Shown one piece after another: positions 34,162 to 40,526 of a stretch of 40,526 nt of DNA. Both the position numbers and the translations under genes were made by a program. A model generated the notes under the pieces. That model did not search any database. It was not told where the DNA came from and was given only the letters and a program-made list of their open reading frames with translations. The DNA lies in the NCBI RefSeq assembly GCF_015206995.1, contig NZ_JADEXR010000050.1:1-40526 (forward strand), read 5' to 3'. The stretch comes from an aff. Roholtiella sp. LEGE 12411. GTDB taxonomy: Bacteria > Cyanobacteriota > Cyanobacteriia > Cyanobacteriales > Nostocaceae. Each line of letters opens with the position of its first letter. The first letter of the stretch is position 1.

Positions 34162-35250
34162 ATGTTACGCTATCCCATCATGACCATCAAGCGCCGACAA
34201 TTTATTACAACCTTTGGGCTAGCTGCCTTAACTACCCAAATCCCACTACCTACCGCCCAAGGCAAGCTGTCCCCAAACACCATCCTTAAACCGCCCTGCC
34301 TACAAATCGGTGATACGGTAGGATTGATCGCCCCTGCGGGTATTATTGACGCTAAAGACATCGAAGCAGCAAATGAATCTATATCACGGTTAGGTTTAAA
34401 AGTCAAGCTAGGGAAGCATATTTTAGATCGTTACGGCTATTTAGCTGGAAAAGATGCCGATCGCGCTTACGATGTTAATGTTATGTTTGGCGATCGCTCT
34501 GTGAAAGCAATTATTGCTATGCGTGGAGGCTGGGGCTGTAATCGCATTTTACCCTTACTCAACTACTCGCTAATCCGTTCTCATCCCAAAATCCTTATGG
34601 GGTACAGCGATATTACTTCTCTATTGTTGGCAATTAATGCCCGCAGTCGGGTGATTACTTTTCATGGGCCAGTGGCTACGTCTACTTGGAATCAGTTAAC
34701 GGTAGATTACCTCAAGCGCATCCTATTTAATGCTGAAGCAGTAACAATGCGAAATCTGAACACTAGCGGAGTGCAAGCGCAGGCGATACCTATTACTTCG
34801 GGTGTCTACGTTCCAAGAAAAGCTAGAGGTAAACTTGTGGGTGGTAACTTATCAGTGCTGTCAGCGATGGTAGGATCACCTTACTTGCCTTCCTGGAACA
34901 AAAGCATCTTGTTTGTAGAAGAAATAGGTGAGGATGTTTACCGTATAGATCGGATGCTGACGCAGTTAAAAACTGCTGGTATTCTTAACCAAATTTCTGG
35001 TTTTATTTTTGGGCAATGTACTAACTGTAGTCCTGGGAATGAACCGTCATTGACTTTAATGCAAGTATTGCAAGATCACATACTTCCTTTAGATATTCCC
35101 GCTTGGTACGGTTCAATGATTGGTCATATTAAGGATAAATTTACTGTACCAATTGGTTTGGAAGTAGAAATAGATGCCAATGTTGGGACAATAAGAATGT
35201 TAGAGGCCGCTGTCAGCAAAAAGAATGACTCAATTAAACGCTTTTATTAA
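34162..35250 (+). CDS. S66-family L,D-carboxypeptidase (LdcA/MccF type)
   Basis: The 362-residue product has a twin-arginine-like start KRRQFITTFGLAALTT, so it is likely exported. The S66 fold begins LQIGDTVGLIAPAG. The nucleophile is S149 in MGYSDITSLL, with Glu in VEEIGEDVYRID and His in IGHIKDKFTVPIG forming the triad. The family removes the terminal D-Ala from tetrapeptides during murein recycling (LdcA) or cleaves microcin C7 (MccF). Export plus gene context makes the murein role the better guess. MTIKRRQF (34180) is an alternative start. It stands alone downstream of leuS with 168 bp between them. Confidence 0.85.
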   Translation: MLRYPIMTIKRRQFITTFGLAALTTQIPLPTAQGKLSPNTILKPPCLQIGDTVGLIAPAGIIDAKDIEAANESISRLGLKVKLGKHILDRYGYLAGKDADRAYDVNVMFGDRSVKAIIAMRGGWGCNRILPLLNYSLIRSHPKILMGYSDITSLLLAINARSRVITFHGPVATSTWNQLTVDYLKRILFNAEAVTMRNLNTSGVQAQAIPITSGVYVPRKARGKLVGGNLSVLSAMVGSPYLPSWNKSILFVEEIGEDVYRIDRMLTQLKTAGILNQISGFIFGQCTNCSPGNEPSLTLMQVLQDHILPLDIPAWYGSMIGHIKDKFTVPIGLEVEIDANVGTIRMLEAAVSKKNDSIKRFY

Positions 35251-35399
35251 CTTGCTCATAAACATCTAAAACTTGACGCGCACAAGATTTTTCAATGTCA
35301 GATGCATAAAAGAGTGGTTGGACGTTGATTACGGTAAAACTCTCTGTAAAACGCCATCAACCACATATTTACAACACGTCCCATATTTGCTTCCCTGGT

Positions 35400-35597
35400 T
35401 TATCCAGCAACCGCATCTGAATCTAGTTTCCACTCATGCTTGAGCAATTGCTGGTAAGTCTTTTCTTGAATCATCATCCGCTCATACAGCATGAGCAGAA
35501 ACGTTTGGGCCTGTTCGCGGGACATTTGCTGCACTTGGTCAGCAAAGCAACGGAGGCTAAATTCTTGTTCTAAAGATAATTTCATGGGCTGGTTCAT
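35400..35597 (-). CDS. nblA: Phycobilisome degradation protein NblA
   Basis: The 65-residue protein reads MNQPMKLSLEQEFSLRCFAD, then QVQQMSREQAQTFLLMLYER, then MMIQEKTYQQLLKHEW. This is the helix-turn-helix NblA that links phycobiliproteins to the Clp protease, so that light-harvesting antennae are dismantled during nutrient starvation. The start is the ATG at 35597, set by AGGAG seven bases upstream; a TTG at 35615 would give 71 residues. The promoter region is AT-rich with TATACT near 35735. I did not find a full NtcA site (GTA-N8-TAC). It is a lone gene. Confidence 0.92.
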   Translation of the reverse strand: MNQPMKLSLEQEFSLRCFADQVQQMSREQAQTFLLMLYERMMIQEKTYQQLLKHEWKLDSDAVAG

Positions 35598-35811
35598 TAC
35601 TGGCTCCTGTGCCAAATTGGCGAAAACTAGCTATTTTGGTTTGCAGCTAGATACATTGAGCTATACACCCATTGAGCTTGAGGGCCTTCCCTTCTTTGTG
35701 GGTGTTATATTCTGTGAATTTATATTAACTAGTATAACAAAATATTTACAAAGCTGAAACGATAAGGGGTCAGCTTTTAACGCAGGGGAACGCAGAGGTA
35801 TCACTGTGTAA

Positions 35812-36537
35812 TTAAATTTTCAGCTTTGCCAAACCCAAATAACGGATGCCTTCTGGAGAGACGTCAAAACGGCAGGGTAAGACTTCTAAACCTAGAGCGA
35901 TCGCAGCCCGCAACAACTTACCATATATAGGGTCTGTGATATCACCGGGGGCGAACTCAGTACAATCTCCCCGATTGATAAAGTAAAGCATCACCGCACG
36001 AGTTAGAGGTAGCAGCGCCGTCAGTTCCCGCAAGTGCTTTTGTCCCCTTGTCGTCTCCGTGTCGGGAAATACTGCTAATCTCTCCTGCGCCCAAGTTGTG
36101 TTTTTCACTTCTAAATAAATCGGGCGATACTCATCACTCCCTGTCAAGAAAAAATCCACCCGACTTTTTTTATCTTGTCCATAAACTACTTCACCCCTAA
36201 TTTGGCTATAGTCGCCCAATTCCGGGAAAAGTTGTTTTGCCAAAGCTAGCTTCACTAATCGATTGGGTAAAATAGTATTTATGCCTACCCAAGTCGGCTC
36301 ATTATCATGTACCTGAATCAGTTCCAAGGTGTAAGCCAATTTGCGGTTGAGATTATCGCTTTTAGAAAGCTGTACTGCACTACCAGGAGTCGATACTCCA
36401 GTCATTGGCCCTGTATTTGGACAGTGTGCTGTCACTACTTCGCCAGAAACAAGTTGAACATCGGCAAAAAAGCGCTTATAACGCTTAAGCAAAATACCAG
36501 GATACAGGGGTGGATAGCGGTAAAGCCAATCAATCAT
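35812..36537 (-). CDS. sfsA: SfsA family nuclease (sugar fermentation stimulation protein homologue)
   Basis: The 241-residue product has the SfsA layout. An OB-fold N-terminus with LKRYKRFFADVQLVSGEVVT, then AHCPNTGPMTG, is followed by a PD-(D/E)xK-type nuclease domain: D128 in SRVDFF and E143/K145 in LEVKNTTW. The C-terminal part has REAL-type features such as AVMLYFINRGDCTEFAPGD. E. coli SfsA was named for maltose metabolism and the family is now considered a DNA/RNA nuclease. Its cyanobacterial role is unknown. The ATG at 36537 fits homologues. It is divergent from the 2OG dioxygenase across about 300 bp. Confidence 0.92.
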   Translation of the reverse strand: MIDWLYRYPPLYPGILLKRYKRFFADVQLVSGEVVTAHCPNTGPMTGVSTPGSAVQLSKSDNLNRKLAYTLELIQVHDNEPTWVGINTILPNRLVKLALAKQLFPELGDYSQIRGEVVYGQDKKSRVDFFLTGSDEYRPIYLEVKNTTWAQERLAVFPDTETTRGQKHLRELTALLPLTRAVMLYFINRGDCTEFAPGDITDPIYGKLLRAAIALGLEVLPCRFDVSPEGIRYLGLAKLKI

Positions 36538-36838
36538 TATGGAACCTTGGAACTGCTAGTAAATATACGTCGATTTTGCTGTAATTCTTCTTTAATGAAC
36601 TAAAACTGATAGCGCATACACTGTACCGCTATTTAGAAACCTGCCAAAGCAGAATTTGTTTCTGGGGTCTTGTGGAAAAGCCCTATTATTATGTTTGAGC
36701 GCCTTCTAATATCACAATTTGTCAATTTTTGTAGTTAATTTTACGACATTTTAATAAAAAGTAGCATATACTTATATTGTATAAGCCTCTCATCAAGAAA
36801 AATTCGGGAAGATTTAAACGTGCAAGGAGGTAAATCCT
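36538..36838. promoter_or_regulatory. Divergent promoter region of sfsA and the dioxygenase gene
   Basis: A 301-bp AT-rich region. TATATTGTATAA (36772-36783) is a plausible -10 area for the plus gene. No gene and no clear operator were seen. Confidence 0.4.
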
Positions 36839-37507
36839 ATGCAAAAAGTATTGGGATTAACGGAATTAGAATATGCCTTTCTATTTACCCTGAGAAAGGT
36901 AAATTCAATAAATCTAGAAGGTTTTAAGCAATTTTTTAACGAACTACCTCTTGACCCTTATATCAAAGGTAATTATCGTTTTAGAAGATTATCTCGGTTC
37001 ACAGTTTCTAGAGATTATTTAATCAAACTACCTCATGGCTATCTCTTCCAAAGCAAAGAATATAATCCATTAGTGGGCGATGTAAAAAGAGAGTTTGCAG
37101 AATTAGATGATGCACTCATAGAAGTTGATATCTTCAAAAACCTGGTTTTGGCATTTAGTGATTCGTGTAAACTTCATCCTGAAGCTGAAATTGGGGTTCA
37201 TCAAATCAGAACTATCTGTTCTCCAGATAATTTAGGTAATCCAGCACCTGAAGGTATTCATCAAGATGGCACTGATTTTATTGGTATCTTCTCCGTTGAT
37301 AGATATAATATTCAAGGTGGAGAAACACATTTATACACTGCTAAAAAAGAAAAGCCTGTATTTAGTAAAATTCTAAATCCCGGTGAACTATTATTAGTCA
37401 ACGATCATGAATTTTTCCACTTCACTACTCCTATAAAACCACTCACAGACGCTCAGGGAACAAGAGATGTTTTTGTTCTAACTTCCCCCAGTCTACTTTC
37501 TGAATAA
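36839..37507 (+). CDS. 2-oxoglutarate/Fe(II) dioxygenase (PF10014-type, amino-acid hydroxylase-like)
   Basis: The 222-residue product has the facial-triad motifs of the 2OG-Fe_Oxy_2 family: H141-x-D143 in EGIHQDGTDFIGIF and H194 in NDHEFFHFTTPI. R209 in GTRDVFVLT would bind 2-oxoglutarate. VHQIRTICSPD is another conserved family stretch. Known relatives hydroxylate free L-isoleucine and similar amino acids; the substrate here is unknown. A strong AAGGAGG (36824-36830) precedes the ATG at 36839 by 8 nt. It converges with the DUF711 gene with only 19 bp between stops. Confidence 0.82.
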   Translation: MQKVLGLTELEYAFLFTLRKVNSINLEGFKQFFNELPLDPYIKGNYRFRRLSRFTVSRDYLIKLPHGYLFQSKEYNPLVGDVKREFAELDDALIEVDIFKNLVLAFSDSCKLHPEAEIGVHQIRTICSPDNLGNPAPEGIHQDGTDFIGIFSVDRYNIQGGETHLYTAKKEKPVFSKILNPGELLLVNDHEFFHFTTPIKPLTDAQGTRDVFVLTSPSLLSE

Positions 37508-37526
37508 TATTCTCAAAATTGCTATT

Positions 37527-38681
37527 TTAGTCAACTGTAAATATTTTGCAATCTACAAGATATGGGGAAGTGAATGCAGTCATTTCCCCAGCTTTTTTAC
37601 CTGGTATTGGAAATAATCGTGCAGATAGTGGTTTATCCAACTTGATAGCTAAAGTTGCCATATCAATTAATAGTGCTGCAATCTTTTCTGTTGTGATATC
37701 ACCTGGAATTGGCACTGTATCCAATCCACAGCCACAAACTGCTGAATATAATAATAAATTGGTAATATTATAAGTCTGCTCGTTAGCTCTTGCAGCCAGA
37801 CCTACGTCTTCGCAAACTGGAAGCATAAGACCAGAGTAGCCGCAGATTTTTACTGATACACTTTTCAACACACGAGTCAGCATACCAGAAATTGCCAGTG
37901 TTCCTTGATTTCCAAATTTCCCATTCATCAGTAGTATTTCATAAGCAACAGCAATACTATTTTCTTTATCTAAAGATGGCGTAAGAGATGTATCAATACC
38001 TCGATATGCAATATCAAATTTATCAGATATTTTTTCAGCGATCGCAGCAATTTTATTCAATTCTACTTCCAATAGTAATTGCAGATTATTTTCTGCTACT
38101 TGCATATTCTTGTTCGCATGAATGAAGGCTTGCGTTACCAAATTACCTAATTCCAAACCTATAGCAAAAGATGTATTTCCTGCATGGTAGGAAGTAGGAA
38201 AAAAGGGAATATCTGGCTGGCAGTTTGCCCATGCACAGAAGCGAAAATTACCATAGCCATTTTCACTTTCTTGGGAAATTTGTTTAATAACTTTAGCAGA
38301 TTCCCAGGCATTTTCAAAGTTTATACCAGTCTGGCGATCGCCAATTTTACTTGAGGAGTAAATCACCGATGTATTTCTGTTTATATCTGGAATTATAGCA
38401 ATAGTTTCGGGTTTACTTGCATAACCAATATTGAAAAAGCTGATATTAAGATTTTGACAAACTTGTTCTAAAGCTTGAATTTCACTGATAATTTCGACTG
38501 TTGAAAATCCTTGTAAATATTCTGCCCAAGCATTAGTAGCTATTCTAGTAGTTTGGACTTCGTAGCCTTGTTGTTCAAAAAACACCTTTGCTTGCTGGTT
38601 AAATCTAGCCGCGTGTTTAATTTTTTCTATCTCCTTTGAGGATTGAAGTGAGATTCCTGTCGTGATAGTTCTAATTTTCAT
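37527..38681 (-). CDS. DUF711/UPF0210 family protein
   Basis: The 384-residue product matches DUF711 (PFL-like fold). Landmarks are MKIRTITTGISL, RFCAWANCQPDIPFFPTSYH, FAIGLELGNLV, SVKICGYSGLMLPVCEDVGL and LLLYSAVCGCGLDTVPIPGD. The conserved Cys, His and Gly clusters suggest an enzyme, but no reaction is established. The start ATG at 38681 matches family N-termini. No signal peptide or membrane helix. It converges on the dioxygenase gene and diverges from the TPR gene. Convergence does not make it functionally linked. Confidence 0.82.
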   Translation of the reverse strand: MKIRTITTGISLQSSKEIEKIKHAARFNQQAKVFFEQQGYEVQTTRIATNAWAEYLQGFSTVEIISEIQALEQVCQNLNISFFNIGYASKPETIAIIPDINRNTSVIYSSSKIGDRQTGINFENAWESAKVIKQISQESENGYGNFRFCAWANCQPDIPFFPTSYHAGNTSFAIGLELGNLVTQAFIHANKNMQVAENNLQLLLEVELNKIAAIAEKISDKFDIAYRGIDTSLTPSLDKENSIAVAYEILLMNGKFGNQGTLAISGMLTRVLKSVSVKICGYSGLMLPVCEDVGLAARANEQTYNITNLLLYSAVCGCGLDTVPIPGDITTEKIAALLIDMATLAIKLDKPLSARLFPIPGKKAGEMTAFTSPYLVDCKIFTVD

Positions 38682-38934
38682 GACTACGAAGTATCATTAA
38701 GATAACAAAAATTTATATATTATTGTTTTAACGTAGATTTAGACTAAACTAAACTCAAAACATTGGAAGTGTATAATATTCCATTGGGTATATACTCTTG
38801 ATAAAAATTTACAATAACCTGTTCGTTTGGTTTTACGAAGAATAGAAAATAATTGAAAGTCATGCTGAATACTTAAAATATTCAGGGTCAATACCTTTTG
38901 GAATTAAACTAACTGATTCAACCAAAAAAACGCC

Positions 38935-40203
38935 ATGAATGAAGATTTTTACAATAAAGGATTAGAAAAAGCTAAACAAAAAGACTATGCTGGTGCTATT
39001 GAGGAATTTAACCATGCTTTACAATTAACACCTTACTTTGCTGAAGCTTATTTTCAACGGGGTTTGGCATATTATGACTCAGGCGCAATTCTTCAAGCTG
39101 TTTCAGATTACACCGAAGCCCTAAAGCTTAATCCTAAGAGTGTCGATGCATATTATTGTCGTGGATTAGCAAGGGTAGCACTGAAAAATCTGCCAGGGGC
39201 GCTGGAAGATGTTGAACACGCTATTCGTCTGAATTTAAATTATGCAGCTGCTTATAGTCTGCGGGGAATTGTGCGGCGCAAACAGGGGTATATTCAAGAT
39301 GCGATCGCCAATTTTAGAAAAGCAGCAAAATTATATCTAGAGCAACAGGATAAAGAAAATTGTCGCCTCTGCCTAGAAAAGATTAAAAAGTTACAACCCC
39401 CAGAAAAACTAGCTGCTCAGCAATTAAGTTATAAAAATACGTCAATCACATCCACAAATGATTATTTTACGCAATTATTAGAAAAGGCTGAAAGAGGAGA
39501 CACACAAGAGGCGATCGCTGATTTAAACTGGGTGTTACAAGCAGATTCGCTAGATGCCCAAGCTTACTGCTGTCGTGGCGTTGTGCGTTGTAAAATGGCT
39601 AGTTATCGAGAAGCGATCGCTGACTTCAATCAAGCACTACGACTAAATTTTCAAGATGCAATTGTCTATCGCAACCGAGGCAAAGCACGTTATTTGTTAG
39701 GTGATCATCAAGGAGCGATCGCAGATTTTAACCAAGCACTCCAGATGCAACCGCAGGATGTTTTAGTCTATGTTGCTAGAGGAAACGTCTATCGAGCAAT
39801 GGGCAATTATCTCAGCGCAATTCAAGACTATAGCCAAGGGTTACAAATTAATCCCGATGATGCCCAAGCCTACTACAATCGCGGCATTGCATATACTTTC
39901 ATGGAAGAAATGCAAAACGCTGTAGAAGATTATCAGCGGGCTGCAAGTATTTTTTGTGAACAAGAAGATTGGCAAAATTATCAACAGGTTTTAAACAGCC
40001 TAGAAAAAATTCAGAAATTTAGTCCTGAATCCAAAAAGCAAAAAGATAACCTGCTACGTCAGCGACTTTTGCGACTAGTTGGAGGATATTGGGAAATCGC
40101 TCAAAGATTGATTGACCAAAAGCAAGATTACTATCCTGGAATGTCAGAAGAGTGGTATTTGCAAAAAGTGGTCGATGATTTGGAACGCGATCGCGGCAGC
40201 TAA
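38935..40203 (+). CDS. TPR-repeat protein
   Basis: The 422-residue product is nearly all tetratricopeptide repeats. About four repeats occupy residues 1-160, starting at FYNKGLEKAKQKDYAGAIEE. After a short linker (about 160-180), five more run to about 360. Typical units are AYYCRGLARVALKNLPGALE and VYVARGNVYRAMGNYLSAIQ. The C-terminal 60 residues, LLRLVGGYWEIAQRLIDQKQ, are not TPR and may be specific to the protein. No signal peptide; it is probably a cytoplasmic scaffold. The partner is unknown. The ATG at 38935 has no strong ribosome binding site. Confidence 0.85.
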   Translation: MNEDFYNKGLEKAKQKDYAGAIEEFNHALQLTPYFAEAYFQRGLAYYDSGAILQAVSDYTEALKLNPKSVDAYYCRGLARVALKNLPGALEDVEHAIRLNLNYAAAYSLRGIVRRKQGYIQDAIANFRKAAKLYLEQQDKENCRLCLEKIKKLQPPEKLAAQQLSYKNTSITSTNDYFTQLLEKAERGDTQEAIADLNWVLQADSLDAQAYCCRGVVRCKMASYREAIADFNQALRLNFQDAIVYRNRGKARYLLGDHQGAIADFNQALQMQPQDVLVYVARGNVYRAMGNYLSAIQDYSQGLQINPDDAQAYYNRGIAYTFMEEMQNAVEDYQRAASIFCEQEDWQNYQQVLNSLEKIQKFSPESKKQKDNLLRQRLLRLVGGYWEIAQRLIDQKQDYYPGMSEEWYLQKVVDDLERDRGS

Positions 40204-40270
40204 TAAATTGGATGATATCTCAACTAAAAAACTAGTTGTTCAGTTTACCTAACTCCCATGCCCCATGCCC

Positions 40271-40511
40271 GGGAGCAACGCGATTTTGTGAGGTGCTGAA
40301 ACCTACGACGTATAAGTAATCGGACAGAAATATTTACACATTAGGTTTTAGGCTACATAAGGGTTTCAGGTCGAAATTTGTGTAATTAATTTTGTCTTAC
40401 TACTTATAGGTTGTTTCAGGATGCGATCGCAACTAGAAAATCAGGTTTTGTTGAGAATATAGAGGTTTAATTGAGAACTAAACCCCGATCTCACTTTTTC
40501 GCGTTGCTCCC
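40271..40511. mobile_element. Inverted-repeat element inside CCCATGC repeats
   Basis: GGGAGCAACGCG (40271) and CGCGTTGCTCCC (to 40511) are perfect 12-bp inverted ends. Both flanks carry the 15-bp sequence CCCATGCCCCATGCC (40255-40269 and 40512-40526), itself a heptamer-type repeat. Inside, a second imperfect inverted pair (TATAAGTA/TACTTATA with matching GAAAC and TTACACA blocks, about 40300-40421) suggests one short element nested in another. No gene. The right flank is cut by the window end. Confidence 0.65.
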
Positions 40512-40526
40512 CCCATGCCCCATGCC

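Noticed and set aside
35616-35760. NtcA operator upstream of nblA
   Set aside because: NblA genes are often nitrogen-regulated, but no full GTA-N8-TAC site was found on this stretch; only imperfect halves.

Overview
The window looks like chromosome from a filamentous, Nostocales-type cyanobacterium. The palindrome GCGATCGC (HIP1) recurs in most genes. Intergenic spaces carry 7-bp tandem repeat arrays and short inverted-repeat elements. The gene set includes NblA, a SigG-type sigma factor with an anti-sigma partner, a GAF-GAF-PAS adenylate cyclase of the CyaB type, a split UPF0016 manganese exporter and a TPS-type secreted protein. No rRNA, tRNA or CRISPR array was found.

Layout. 1-1913: a broken integron-type tyrosine recombinase, back to back with a gene for a six-repeat PLL-like propeller lectin. 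2143-7124: a TnpB (IS200/IS605-like) element with a divergent 51-residue ribbon-helix-helix gene. Directly after the tnpB stop codon sits a group II intron (3674-7094) with a full reverse transcriptase/maturase/HNH protein. Its domain V is split by a second group II intron (6102-7039) that keeps only the C-terminal end of its maturase. Removing 6102-7039 rebuilds a canonical 34-nt domain V, and an EBS1-like loop in the inner intron matches the inserted site. This is a bacterial twintron inside a TnpB element, and it separates the tnpB/omegaRNA region from the right end and any guide. 7218-8097: two half-size UPF0016 genes. 8119-12395: a short inverted-repeat element, a small membrane protein, an unknown protein and the adenylate cyclase. 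12860-15623: a proline-rich peptide and a TPS exoprotein. 15735-17575: an acetyltransferase, a membrane-protein remnant and a PanE-type reductase. 17576-18902 is a long noncoding stretch with hairpins. 18903-25192: a secreted beta-helix protein, a GH65 phosphorylase/beta-phosphoglucomutase fusion and an AEC permease.

25515-30874 is an envelope-themed neighbourhood: M23 endopeptidase, ComFB-family (CdgR-like) protein, L,D-transpeptidase, sigG and its anti-sigma factor, with hairpins and heptamer arrays between them. 31351-40203 holds leuS, an S66 L,D-carboxypeptidase, nblA, sfsA, a 2OG-Fe dioxygenase, a DUF711 protein and a TPR protein. The window ends in a further inverted-repeat element inside CCCATGC repeats.

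The genes are mostly single transcription units. The clear partnerships are the two UPF0016 halves, sigG with its anti-sigma factor, and the glucosyl-phosphate chemistry joined in the GH65-PGM fusion. Three short elements with TACGCA-type ends and 5-bp target duplications (8119-8278, 20566-20751, 27348-27526) show recent small-element traffic. All assignments were made by reading the sequence, without database searches.
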